A DNA stretch of 64,000 bases from Sulfurimonas sp. Lineage in GTDB: Bacteria > Campylobacterota > Campylobacteria > Campylobacterales > Sulfurimonadaceae. Position 1 is the stretch's first letter. Every line of letters begins with the position of its first letter. The position numbers and the translations under genes were made by a program. The stretch lies in contig JAQTZE010000004.1 of the NCBI GenBank assembly GCA_028687935.1, forward strand, positions 67,875 through 131,874, read 5' to 3'. The notes beneath the pieces were generated by a model. The model was not told the DNA's origin, did no database searches, and worked only from the letters and a program-made list of their open reading frames with translations. Shown one piece after another: positions 1-8,318 of this stretch.

Positions 1-837
1 CCTATTCGCTATTACTTTAAGCAAGGCATCTCCAATGTCATGTCCTAAGGTGTCATTGATATTTTTAAAATTGTTCAAATCCAAAAAGAGCAATGCAAAT
101 TTATTTTTATGTCTCTTGGAATTGGCTGTTATATATTGGAGTTTGTCATAAAGATTTTGACGGTTTGCAAGCCCTGTAAGTGAATCATACATAGAAGAGT
201 AGAGAAGTTTTTCGTTGAGGCCGACTACTTCTCTCTCTGTTTTGTGCAACTCGATACTATGCTCAACCTGAAGTTGCACCATATACGCGAGAACAAACAT
301 CTCTGCAATGACAAATATAGCATGAAGGATGACAATATCTAAGCCACAACCATAGTTGAAGATCATAACCGGCATATCAAAGAGTGAAACTTCATAGTAT
401 TGTAGATAGTTGAAAATGAGGTGATGAGCTATTGTGGTCATTGCAGCGACAATAATGGGCAGGGTGTCTTTATAGAGCGACAAAATAGCCATAGCGATAA
501 AGATATGAAAGTGCATCTCTATTCTGCCTAGATGCTGTTGGATATATATGAGAGAGAAGAGCATCATCACAATAGCCACTAAAGCACGCATACTTGGAGT
601 CCCGGCTAAGTATTTGTATGCGATAAGCAAAGAGAGTGTTAAAACGCCACCACTTACAAATCCATAAATATAGGTGTTATACATCATAGACGTGACAAAA
701 GTGGCTATAAACCATTGGATCATAGCGAGCATGATCATTACTTTATCTGAGTTTTCAAAATAATGTCTAAAGTTATCTCGTGTAAATTCAGGGACTTGTT
801 TGTAGCTAAAAGGTTCTAAAAAGTTAAATGTTTTCAT
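1..837 (-). CDS. Membrane-bound diguanylate cyclase (GGDEF), 3' part outside window
   Basis: This gene is absent from the ORF track because it has no stop inside the window. Its ATG at 837 overlaps the SCO gene stop (ATGA), and 279 codons are readable. The first ~190 residues are hydrophobic with several membrane helices and a stretch rich in His (EMHFHIFIAMAIL, TIAHHLIFNYLQ), a pattern known from membrane sensor regions of some chemoreceptors and cyclases. A short helical linker leads to the start of a GGDEF domain (YDSLTGLANRQNLYDKL, then LLFLDLNNFKNINDTLGHDIGD). The window ends before the GGDEF signature, so cyclase activity cannot be confirmed. It is translationally coupled to the SCO and periplasmic sensor genes upstream, suggesting that the three act as one signalling unit making c-di-GMP. 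Confidence 0.88.
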   Translation of the reverse strand, partial: MKTFNFLEPFSYKQVPEFTRDNFRHYFENSDKVMIMLAMIQWFIATFVTSMMYNTYIYGFVSGGVLTLSLLIAYKYLAGTPSMRALVAIVMMLFSLIYIQQHLGRIEMHFHIFIAMAILSLYKDTLPIIVAAMTTIAHHLIFNYLQYYEVSLFDMPVMIFNYGCGLDIVILHAIFVIAEMFVLAYMVQLQVEHSIELHKTEREVVGLNEKLLYSSMYDSLTGLANRQNLYDKLQYITANSKRHKNKFALLFLDLNNFKNINDTLGHDIGDALLKVIANR

Positions 838-1400
838 AGAGTATTCTTTATATCCTGTGTAAGTTGGGTTATATTGAGCGGATGCGTTGTGTAGATGCTT
901 TTAAGCACTCTTTTACCCTCGCTCTTTGTTAAAAGGTAGATTGAGTCGGAGTGTGAGAGTTCATTGGCATCCAAAAGACCAGCAGTATAAAAAAGTGAAA
1001 AATTTCGATCTATATCGTAGAGTTCTTTTTTACTCAAATAGAGGCCTTTGAACTTTTGATGAAAAGAGCTTGCAAAAAGCTGGGGTTGATCAGATGTCAC
1101 AGCGGGAAGAAGATTGACAAAAACTACTGCGGTAGAGTCTTGTAGGTCTTGAGTATAAAATGTACTGAGTTCTTGTAGTAAAGGTGTGCAGACATCCACG
1201 CAGCCCACATAGCCGAAAAATAGTACTACATTTTTTTCTTTAATGGCATTGAGAAATGTTGCATCGACTTCCTTGTTGAGTACAATTTTGGAGTTTTCAA
1301 GTGTTGTCGAGCTAAAGAGAATATTTTGCAAAAAGAGAAAAAACAACATAAAAGAGGTGAAAAGTGTGATTGTGAGAAGAACTTTTTTGTTAGCTTGCAT
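834..1400 (-). CDS. SCO1/SenC-family thioredoxin-fold protein
   Basis: A 188-residue protein with an N-terminal membrane anchor (about residues 7-28) and a periplasmic thioredoxin-like domain. The SCO copper-binding signature is visible: C67 and C71 in GCVDVC (CxxxC) and a downstream His at about 150 (ELSHSDSIYLL). SCO proteins usually deliver copper to cytochrome c oxidase CuA or act as thiol-disulfide reductases. Here the gene sits between a periplasmic sensor and a diguanylate cyclase, starting 2 bases after the sensor stop and overlapping the cyclase start. That context points to a redox or copper-sensing role as much as oxidase assembly; this is inference. No cytochrome oxidase genes are nearby. 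Confidence 0.88.
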   Translation of the reverse strand: MQANKKVLLTITLFTSFMLFFLFLQNILFSSTTLENSKIVLNKEVDATFLNAIKEKNVVLFFGYVGCVDVCTPLLQELSTFYTQDLQDSTAVVFVNLLPAVTSDQPQLFASSFHQKFKGLYLSKKELYDIDRNFSLFYTAGLLDANELSHSDSIYLLTKSEGKRVLKSIYTTHPLNITQLTQDIKNTL

Positions 1401-1402
1401 CT

Positions 1403-2926
1403 CTAGGCTTCCAAAGCACTGCGTTTTATCAATCCGATTATTTTTATGTTTCCATTGGATGAGGGTGAATACTTAAAGGAGTTGATAATTGCAGTGGATG
1501 AACTGTCATAGAGAAGAATATTATGTTCCATTTCGATATTGCTTTTGTGTTCTATTGCGTTTTGAATATTTTCTTTGAGGAGATGGTAGTTCTTAGGATG
1601 GATGAGTTCATTGAAAAAGTCATCATAAGAGAGTGTTGCTTTTTCTGCTAGTTTGAGTTGCATCTCTGTTGCGTTTATGACCAAAACTTTTGAGTTCTTT
1701 ATATCGTATTCCCAGTAAATAATCTGAGAGAGTTTTTCTATATTATGTAAAATAGTATCAGTTTTTTCAAATTTCTTTTGGAGTTGTGAAAGATTTCTTT
1801 GTGTATCGATTAACTCTTGTTTTTTCTCTCTGGATATCAAGTATATTAGAGTTGCAAAAGTTAGCGCAAGTATGAGTAAAATAAATAATGCATTTTGTAT
1901 TTCATCTTGATAGCGTATGTAAAAGCTTATATTTTCATGGAGAATAATGGCATTTTTACTTACTTCATCTGGGAGATACAGTTGTACGTCAAGAAGAGCT
2001 TTTCTGCTGAAAATATAGGTGTTTGCTTCTTTTGTACTTGAAGCAATATTTTCTAAAGGGACGTTATGCAGTATCTGGAGCGCTTTTTTAGCAGCTAAAA
2101 CACCTTGTTTTTTTCCATCTGTTGCATAACCGCCTATGACTTTTCCTTGTATATAGGCATCTTCCATGCTCATGATGATAATATTGTTTAATTCACTCAG
2201 TTTATCGATAGAGTTTTGCAGTGTTTGGCTGACACCATCTTGCGTTTTAAAACCGCCTATAGTCGTAAGTAAAACAAAAGATCTTGGCGGGAGTGCTTGA
2301 AGGCTGGATTCGACAGTGTCAAAGAGTTCATTATGAATATAATGAAAATTCATAGTTGGAAAGTTTTTCTCTTGTTTTTTGACATCCTGCTCAATAGCGT
2401 GATATGTTTCAGTCGCATCACCTAGAAAATAGATATCTTTTGTCTGTGGAGAGAAATTCTTGAGTAGTTTGATATTTTTTTCAATTTTTTTGATTTCATA
2501 GACACCTGTGTAACGTCTAACATCAAGCTGCGCTTGTAGATCGAGATCGTTGATCCCTGAAAAGACCACAGGAACATTCAAGAAAAGAGGAATTTCGCTA
2601 TAACGTATGAAATTGAGAGCATTGTCATCTGTGACATAGATAAGATCAGGCGAGCTATGAGCATATTTCATCTGAAGATATTCTCTAAAATTTGCTCCAT
2701 ACTGTGGAGTAAATGCAATACGCTTTGTATCAAGATACTCCGTAGAAATCTCTAAAGGCGCTTTGAAGTTTTCTTGGATGAAATGTACAAAACTTTCATG
2801 TTGTTTTTTGGTCCAGCTATATTCTTGAGAATAAGAATGAATGATAAGAATATTACTTTGTTCGTCTGCTCTTAAAGGGAATAAACATATAAAAAAAACT
2901 AATAAAAACAAAAATGATTTTTTCAT
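1403..2926 (-). CDS. Periplasmic ABC-binding-type sensor with C-terminal PAS domain, no output domain
   Basis: A 507-residue protein. Residues 1-20 are a signal peptide, and 25 to ~315 resemble the ABC substrate-binding sensor family (opening ILIIHSYSQEYSWTKKQ, later VVFSGINDLD and YATDGKKQGVLAA). A membrane helix lies at about 343-365, followed by a coiled coil and a PAS-like domain (about 395-500, with IIYWEYDIKNSKVLVINATE). Related proteins normally end in a histidine kinase or GGDEF domain, but this one stops after PAS. The missing output may be supplied by the diguanylate cyclase two genes downstream in the same operon. A likely promoter lies upstream (TATAAT read on the minus strand near 2950-2955) with a GGGGAG ribosome-binding site. 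Confidence 0.8.
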   Translation of the reverse strand: MKKSFLFLLVFFICLFPLRADEQSNILIIHSYSQEYSWTKKQHESFVHFIQENFKAPLEISTEYLDTKRIAFTPQYGANFREYLQMKYAHSSPDLIYVTDDNALNFIRYSEIPLFLNVPVVFSGINDLDLQAQLDVRRYTGVYEIKKIEKNIKLLKNFSPQTKDIYFLGDATETYHAIEQDVKKQEKNFPTMNFHYIHNELFDTVESSLQALPPRSFVLLTTIGGFKTQDGVSQTLQNSIDKLSELNNIIIMSMEDAYIQGKVIGGYATDGKKQGVLAAKKALQILHNVPLENIASSTKEANTYIFSRKALLDVQLYLPDEVSKNAIILHENISFYIRYQDEIQNALFILLILALTFATLIYLISREKKQELIDTQRNLSQLQKKFEKTDTILHNIEKLSQIIYWEYDIKNSKVLVINATEMQLKLAEKATLSYDDFFNELIHPKNYHLLKENIQNAIEHKSNIEMEHNILLYDSSSTAIINSFKYSPSSNGNIKIIGLIKRSALEA

Positions 2927-2996
2927 CTCAACTCCCCATTTATATGGAGAATTATAGCGTAAGTATATTTAAATAATTAGCTACGTTTTGTTGGCA

Positions 2997-3959
2997 TTAG
3001 AGTAGTTTTTGAATACGAATAAGAGTAGAAAGTAAGATAGCACTTTTGTCTACACTTGAACTTTTCATCTTCAGTTCACTCTCAAGAAGCAAGTCATGAA
3101 GTTTATAATAAGTTTGTGGTTTAAACTTCAAAGAGAGTGCTGCTTTCTCATCAACGACAAATTTTGGGGCAGGGTAACCTAAGATGTCCATGCCATTCGC
3201 CGCTCCATGGACTCGAATGTAGATGTTAAACATATAAAGCTGTGTCACATAAGATGTAAACGCAGTGAGTATTCGTATTTCATCCTCTCCATGTTCTAGG
3301 ATATTTTCCAAATCATGCAAAAAATCTTTTTTAGCCAAAATTTTCTTAAAAAAATCATCCATGTTAACTTCCGCAAGGCCGTGAACAAGATGATTTATAT
3401 CATTTGTTGTGATGACTTTGTCATAGACTTTCAGCTTATCCAGCTCGTTGCAGGCAAGGGCTACATTACCGTTATGGATATGCAAAAGATGTGCAACCGA
3501 GTATTTGTCAATCTGGACTTTTTTCTCATGAGCGAGTGCCAAAACAATGTTTTGCGCTTCAAAATCTTTAGGATGAAAAAAGCGAACATTCATCACTTTT
3601 TTTGCGTCGTATGCTTTGGCATAGCTTTTGTGATCTTCGCCATAATAGGCATAAATAAAGATATTGTCAGTGTTTTTTTCACAATAGTCAAAAAGGACAT
3701 CAAGCTCTTTTTTGGGTACTTTTTTCTCGCTTTTGATGATAAGAATATTTCTATCACCAAATAAAGAAGCCTGAGAGAGATGCGCTTTTGCAGAGTTGAA
3801 GTCATACTCATTATGATAAAACTTTAAGATGGATGCATCTTCGATATTACTCATCATCTCTGTGTACATATCGATGAGAAAAGAACTCTCTCCATAAAAA
3901 AGCAGAGCATTTGTGATAGCTCTACTTTGTATCTGTTTATCAAACTCGCTTTTGTACAT
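2997..3959 (-). CDS. holA: DNA polymerase III subunit delta
   Basis: This 320-residue protein has the layout of the clamp-loader delta subunit: an N-terminal AAA-like domain (ALLFYGESSFLIDMY, then SLFGDRNILIIKSEKKVPKKEL), a small middle domain (HNGNVALACNELDKLKVY) and a helical C-terminal collar. The subunit opens the beta clamp in the replisome. As is normal for delta, there is no Walker A motif. The start codon overlaps the rnr stop by one base (TAATG), so the two are coupled. The rnr-holA order is, from memory, shared with other Campylobacterota. The identification rests on family layout and this context. Confidence 0.93.
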   Translation of the reverse strand: MYKSEFDKQIQSRAITNALLFYGESSFLIDMYTEMMSNIEDASILKFYHNEYDFNSAKAHLSQASLFGDRNILIIKSEKKVPKKELDVLFDYCEKNTDNIFIYAYYGEDHKSYAKAYDAKKVMNVRFFHPKDFEAQNIVLALAHEKKVQIDKYSVAHLLHIHNGNVALACNELDKLKVYDKVITTNDINHLVHGLAEVNMDDFFKKILAKKDFLHDLENILEHGEDEIRILTAFTSYVTQLYMFNIYIRVHGAANGMDILGYPAPKFVVDEKAALSLKFKPQTYYKLHDLLLESELKMKSSSVDKSAILLSTLIRIQKLL

Positions 3960-5911
3960 TATTCCTCATCTTTTTGTACAATTTTTTCCACCACAACTGC
4001 AAAGATTTTGGCTTTAGCGATATCTACTTTGTCGATGCGTACAATCACGTCTTCAAATAAAAGCACAGGAATAGGTGAAGTGAGGATAAGTCTTGCACCC
4101 ATGATTTCATCGTGTAAGTCTGCTTTGAGATCGGGCTCAGTCCCGCTTATACGCGCTTTGAACTCTTTGCCTAAGTTTCCAGCTGCCCAACGAGCAAATT
4201 TTCTCGCCATAAATTCAACTTCGATAGTGCTCGCTTCGCGCTCTTTTTCACTAATCGCCATTGCAAGGGCTTCGATATTACGCAAAACATACGAGCCTTC
4301 AACGGTATCATTGCTTGCAATTGCTTTGAGAAGTCTGTGTACGATGAGGTCAGAATATCTTCGTATCGGTGAAGTAAAGTGCGTATATTGCTCAAACCCA
4401 AGACCAAAATGTCCTGCGTTTATAGGCGCGTAACGTGCCTGCATCTGTGAGCGAATAATAAGCGTGTCCACTTCAGACTCAAGATCCATTTCAGTCGCTT
4501 GTCTTTGGATATCCGTGATAGTCTCTTTGATAGATTTTTTTATCTCTATAGACATACCGATACCCGCAAGCTCCTGATAAAGGTTTTGGAGTTTCGCTTG
4601 ACTTGGCGGCTCATGTATCCTAAATATCCCTCGCTCAAACTGTTTGGCTGCTTCTTTGTTTGCCAAAAGCATACAGTCTTCTATAAGCGCGTGTGAGGGT
4701 GTCTCCTCTGCAAAGGCAGTAGATTCGAGATTGGAATTTTCATCGATAGTCATCTCAAGTTCTGCGGAACGGAAGTTGTACCCGACTTTAAGACGTTTTT
4801 CTTTGAGTGCATCTGTGACGACTCTGAGTTTTTTCAAAGCAGCAAAGATATTTTTTTCTTCGTCATTTTTGGCTTTGAGCTTGCCCTCAAAAAATGCATC
4901 AATCTCTTCATAGTTAAAACGTCTTTGCGAATGAATAATAGCTTCATAAACGCTAGAACTTGCAACTTCAAGAGTATCCATATCTAGTTTCATCTCAAAG
5001 ACATAAGCGAGTCTGTCTACATGCGCTTGCAATGAACAAAGTGTTTCACTAAGTTGGCGTGGCAGCATTGGGATTGAACGGTGTGGCAGATAGATAGAAA
5101 AACTTCTATAGATTGCCTCATCATCGATGGCACCAAATGGTTTGACATATTCGCTTACATCTGCGATAGCGACATACAAGGTAGTGTTTTTATCATCCCA
5201 ATAGATAGCATCATCAAAATCTTTTGCAGTAACAGGATCGATAGTTGCAAACGCAAGAGAACGCAAATCCTTGCGTTTAGGATATTGTTTTGCATCAACA
5301 GGGCCAAAAGAGGTAGCAATTTGAAGTACATCTTCGCTAAATTCGTCATGCTTGTTAAACTGTGCAAGTACGATTTTTTCATCCACAAGTGGATCGCTCA
5401 TATTGCCAAGTTTTTCTAAGAGAGCATTTTCTTGGTTGTCTATTTTAAAGACATCTCCGACTTCGTAACTTAGAAGTTGTTCTTTGGAAAGTTCAGCACC
5501 GACTGGATAGTCAGTTTTGATATCGACCAAAGATCTGTGTCCATCTTTTTCCAAGATATAGGCGACACTATAACTGACTGCACGTCCTACGATTTGTGCG
5601 ATTTTTGCAGCGGGTGTCCCGCGAACTCCAAGAAGCCGTGCGGCGATAACGAGATCTCCCTCTTTTGCACTTCCTAAATCTCCATCACCTATAAAAAGGT
5701 CACGAACATTTTCTCCGATGACATGCAAATAGGCTGTACCATTTTGTACAAGACCAAGTGTCCCTGCGCGGTATTTAGAGTTAAATTTATATAAAGTATC
5801 TTTTTTTGTAATGTAGTTTTTTGCCAAGAACTCTTTGATATGAGTCATTTCAGCACTGCTGATATCTTGTTCGTGTAGGCCCACTGTGAGCCTAATGAGA
5901 AGTGATTTCAC
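3959..5911 (-). CDS. rnr: Ribonuclease R / VacB family 3'-5' exoribonuclease
   Basis: A 650-residue RNase II/R protein. The catalytic RNB signature is clear: ATIDPVTAKDFDDAIYW holds the metal-binding aspartates, and YTHFTSPIRRYSDLIVHR is the family motif. An OB-type cold-shock region precedes it. The C-terminal ~75 residues are where an S1 domain is expected, but the S1 pattern is weak, giving the compact form seen in Helicobacter and Campylobacter. It degrades structured RNA in the cytoplasm. The start is GTG at 5911 with no strong ribosome-binding site, 6 bases after the HDOD gene stop, so translation probably depends on readthrough from that gene. The next in-frame Met (residue 23) would remove conserved sequence. 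Confidence 0.94.
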   Translation of the reverse strand: MKSLLIRLTVGLHEQDISSAEMTHIKEFLAKNYITKKDTLYKFNSKYRAGTLGLVQNGTAYLHVIGENVRDLFIGDGDLGSAKEGDLVIAARLLGVRGTPAAKIAQIVGRAVSYSVAYILEKDGHRSLVDIKTDYPVGAELSKEQLLSYEVGDVFKIDNQENALLEKLGNMSDPLVDEKIVLAQFNKHDEFSEDVLQIATSFGPVDAKQYPKRKDLRSLAFATIDPVTAKDFDDAIYWDDKNTTLYVAIADVSEYVKPFGAIDDEAIYRSFSIYLPHRSIPMLPRQLSETLCSLQAHVDRLAYVFEMKLDMDTLEVASSSVYEAIIHSQRRFNYEEIDAFFEGKLKAKNDEEKNIFAALKKLRVVTDALKEKRLKVGYNFRSAELEMTIDENSNLESTAFAEETPSHALIEDCMLLANKEAAKQFERGIFRIHEPPSQAKLQNLYQELAGIGMSIEIKKSIKETITDIQRQATEMDLESEVDTLIIRSQMQARYAPINAGHFGLGFEQYTHFTSPIRRYSDLIVHRLLKAIASNDTVEGSYVLRNIEALAMAISEKEREASTIEVEFMARKFARWAAGNLGKEFKARISGTEPDLKADLHDEIMGARLILTSPIPVLLFEDVIVRIDKVDIAKAKIFAVVVEKIVQKDEE

Positions 5912-5917
5912 GGGGAA

Positions 5918-6721
5918 TTATCTCGCGTTTTCGAGGGCTTTGTCGAAGCTTTCCATATCGAGGCCATAGCTTGTGATTAGTTCTTTTGCTTCTTCTACAC
6001 TTTCGTCAGTAATGATACCATTGATAGGAACAGCAACACGTACAACGTGTAAAATTGATGCAGCTCTTTGACTGTCTGGAGTTTTTGCCGCTTGAGGGTT
6101 TTGACAATGTCTAATAACTTCAACAAGCCCATCTTCAAATTTCCATTGCTCAAAGATTGTAGCGCTTACTTCAGGTGTATCTGTACCTACAACAGCTCTC
6201 TCTGCTGTCTCAACATCTTTGAGATCTTTGAGGGCATCACGAAACTCATTTTGTTTGCCATCTGTCATGATCTGTTGCGCAATAAGCACCTTGCCAATTT
6301 CAACAAGAAACGCAGCTGGAGATAAAACACCAAGAAGTTTATTTTCTTTTTTGAGACACCATGCAGTCATAAGTCCATGCTGTTTTTTTGAAAGAATTGA
6401 AAACATGTCGTTAGTGATACCATACGCAGAGAGATCAAGAGAGAAACTTTTTTTGACAATACTCGCAAGGGCAAAACCTCTAACAGTTCCCATTCCAAAA
6501 AGCCCAACAGCTTGAGAGATTGCGTTTATCTCACGTGAGAAGCCATAAAGCGGAGAGTTGGCAGCTTTGAGTATATCAGCAGTCAAGAGAGGATCTTTCT
6601 CGAGTATCTTTACCATATCGTGAAAACTACTATTTGGATTTTGGTAAACAGCCTCTATCTGCATTGCAGATTCAGGAAGCGGTGGCAGTTGCTTGATTTT
6701 TTTAAGGATCTCTTCTGTCAT
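5918..6721 (-). CDS. HDOD domain signalling protein
   Basis: The 267 residues are almost entirely an HDOD domain (LPPLPESAMQIEAVYQNPNSS, DPLLTADILKAANSPLYGF, AISQAVGLFGMGTVRGFAL). HDOD is related to HD phosphohydrolases but lacks their metal-binding residues, so it is thought to bind or scaffold rather than catalyse. It is found in c-di-GMP, chemotaxis and stress signalling proteins. No second domain is attached, so partners must be separate. It is the first gene of the unit HDOD-rnr-holA, with only 6 bases to rnr. Its biological role here is unknown. Confidence 0.88.
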   Translation of the reverse strand: MTEEILKKIKQLPPLPESAMQIEAVYQNPNSSFHDMVKILEKDPLLTADILKAANSPLYGFSREINAISQAVGLFGMGTVRGFALASIVKKSFSLDLSAYGITNDMFSILSKKQHGLMTAWCLKKENKLLGVLSPAAFLVEIGKVLIAQQIMTDGKQNEFRDALKDLKDVETAERAVVGTDTPEVSATIFEQWKFEDGLVEVIRHCQNPQAAKTPDSQRAASILHVVRVAVPINGIITDESVEEAKELITSYGLDMESFDKALENAR

Positions 6722-6851
6722 AAGTGTCTCTTTATATTGAAATTTTGAGTAATTGGCATTATTATAGTTAAAGCAAATAAAATTAATTCTGAATGTTTAC
6801 AAAAAACTGTTATTATTTTTGGACAAAATATTATCGACTAAGGAAAAGAGT

Positions 6852-7181
6852 ATGTTACAAAGAGATGCTATGTTAAAACAATTAGGTTACGTGCCAAACG
6901 AAGCCTTGTTGAGTCAACTTGAAAGAATTGAGAATAATACTTTAGGTTATGAAAAAATACAAAAACATATTATGGATTTACATGACCATTTAAAAGTAGA
7001 TAACTCTTATGTCGCACTATCAAATACCAGCGACTGCTTCAAAATCAAGATAGAATCTCCAAGCGAAGAACTTGCTGCACATGCACATGAAAAGATAAAA
7101 CATTTTAGTGAAAAGTTTAAAGTTGCAGTCAATAAGCTTGATAATAAAGAGACCTACTATATCGTAGGTTTTGCAAGCTAG
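6852..7181 (+). CDS. Conserved small protein of unknown function
   Basis: A 109-residue protein starting MLQRDAMLKQLGYVPNEALL. I prefer ATG 6852 over the track's TTG at 6819 because AGGAAAAGAG lies just upstream of the ATG. The N-terminal half is predicted helical and the C-terminal half is alpha/beta (YVALSNTSDCFKIKIES, KFKVAVNKLDNKETYYIVGF). It has no signal peptide, membrane helix or motif that I recognise. The stop lies 19 bases before the GreB-like gene, so the two probably form one transcript. A Campylobacterota-specific family is likely, but this cannot be tested here. Confidence 0.75.
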   Translation: MLQRDAMLKQLGYVPNEALLSQLERIENNTLGYEKIQKHIMDLHDHLKVDNSYVALSNTSDCFKIKIESPSEELAAHAHEKIKHFSEKFKVAVNKLDNKETYYIVGFAS

Positions 7182-7200
7182 GCTTTTTTTGAAAGAGCCC

Positions 7201-7713
7201 ATGAGCATAGAAGGTTACGACCTTCTTGTTGAAGAGTTTAAGTATCTACTTGAATCTGAAAAACCAAAAGTAGCTCATGAGAAACTCGTCGCCGCTGCGC
7301 AGGGCGATCGAAGTGAAAACGCAGACTATCATGCTGCAAAAGAGAAGCTGCGTTTTATAGATAAAAGGCTTTTTTATCTAAACTCCATGATACAAAAATC
7401 CCAGATTATTGATCCCGCCCTGCATGAACATACTCGTGTGAGTTTTGGCAGCTCTATTGTGATAGAAAATATCGATACAGGCGACGAAGAGCACTACACT
7501 ATTTGTGGTGTTTTGGAGAGTGAGCCGGAGCATGGACTTATATCTGTGCATTCACCACTTGCCTGTGCGCTTCTTGGCAAAGGGGTAGGCGATCAGTTTA
7601 AACTCAGACTTCCAAACGCAAGTAAAGAGTATGAAATTCTCGCAATAGAGTACAAAAATATATTCTCCCTCAAAAAAAATATCCGTACAAAAAATGATTT
7701 CGCCTTCCATTAA
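7201..7713 (+). CDS. GreA/GreB-family transcript cleavage factor, GreB-like
   Basis: A 170-residue protein if translation starts at ATG 7201 (the track starts at TTG 7171, inside the preceding gene). The N-terminal coiled coil carries the tip motif GDRSENADYHAAKEKLRFID, whose acidic residues reach into the RNA polymerase secondary channel to promote cleavage of backtracked RNA. GDRSENADY is the GreB form (GreA usually has GDLSENAEY). The C-terminal FKBP-like domain is seen in FGSSIVIENIDTGDEEHYTI and SPLACALLGKGVGDQFKL. An additional ~20-residue basic tail follows the normal end. A canonical greA is probably elsewhere in the genome. Confidence 0.87.
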   Translation: MSIEGYDLLVEEFKYLLESEKPKVAHEKLVAAAQGDRSENADYHAAKEKLRFIDKRLFYLNSMIQKSQIIDPALHEHTRVSFGSSIVIENIDTGDEEHYTICGVLESEPEHGLISVHSPLACALLGKGVGDQFKLRLPNASKEYEILAIEYKNIFSLKKNIRTKNDFAFH

Positions 7714-7741
7714 TCTAAACAAAAGAATTTAAAGAGTAAAG

Positions 7742-7772
7742 TTTCTAAAGGATAAAAATTATCTTTTAGAAA
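7742..7772 (+). promoter_or_regulatory. Fur/PerR-like palindrome and leader hairpin before the ferritin gene
   Basis: TTTCTAAAGGATAA (7742-7755) and TTATCTTTTAGAAA (7759-7772) form a 14-bp inverted repeat with one G-T pair and a 3-base loop. Its centre, GATAAAAATTATC (7751-7763), matches 12 of 13 positions of the Fur core GATAATNATTATC counting N as free. It lies directly before the AAGGAG ribosome-binding site of the ferritin gene. It could be an operator for Fur or PerR, an RNA hairpin masking the leader, or both. An iron-responsive role fits the two iron proteins downstream, but this is inference. Confidence 0.55.
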
Positions 7773-7786
7773 TTAAGGAGTATAAA

Positions 7787-8302
7787 ATGGCAAGAGTTGG
7801 AAATTCTATCATTAAAGGGATAGAGATAAACGAAGTGATCAATCTACTTAATCGTGCATATGCGGATGAATGGCTCGCATATTATCAATATTTCATAGAG
7901 AGTAAAGTTATCAAAGGTCTTATGAAAGATGCCGCTATCGTTGAGCTCAATCAACACGCAGCAGATGAACTCAGACACGCAACTATGATCGCTGATAGAA
8001 TATTGCAGCTTGGTGGTACACCACTTTTACATCCGCAAGATTGGCTCACACAGACAAACTGCGGCTATGATGCACCAAAAGATTTTGATGTGGTGAAAAT
8101 CCTTCAAGACGCTATCAAAGGTGAGCAGTGTGCAATTCGAACATACAATGATATAGCAGAAACAACACGCAATAAGGATATAGTTACTTATGATTTGATA
8201 AGTTCTATATTAGCAGATGAGGTAGAACATGAAGAGGATCTTCAAGCCCTCCATGATGACATCACGGAGTTCGTCGCAGATTTGAAGAAAAATTTACAAT
8301 AA
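7787..8302 (+). CDS. Dps-like (DPSL-type) ferritin
   Basis: A 171-residue four-helix ferritin-like protein. Di-iron ligands are visible in all four helices: E28 (ADEWLAYYQY), E61/H64 (DELRHA), E113 (GEQCAIRTY), and E plus H in ADEVEHEEDL. Two cysteines, C92 (TNCGYDAP) and C115 (EQCAI), lie beside the centre, a pattern I associate with DPSL or thioferritins that use peroxide to oxidise iron and protect DNA or enzymes. It is soluble and cytoplasmic, with a clear AAGGAG before the ATG. It is followed after 16 bases by desulforubrerythrin, which fits a peroxide and iron detoxification operon. It is often annotated as bacterioferritin, but no haem-ligand Met is evident. Confidence 0.83.
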   Translation: MARVGNSIIKGIEINEVINLLNRAYADEWLAYYQYFIESKVIKGLMKDAAIVELNQHAADELRHATMIADRILQLGGTPLLHPQDWLTQTNCGYDAPKDFDVVKILQDAIKGEQCAIRTYNDIAETTRNKDIVTYDLISSILADEVEHEEDLQALHDDITEFVADLKKNLQ

Positions 8303-8318
8303 TATAAAGGAAAATATA

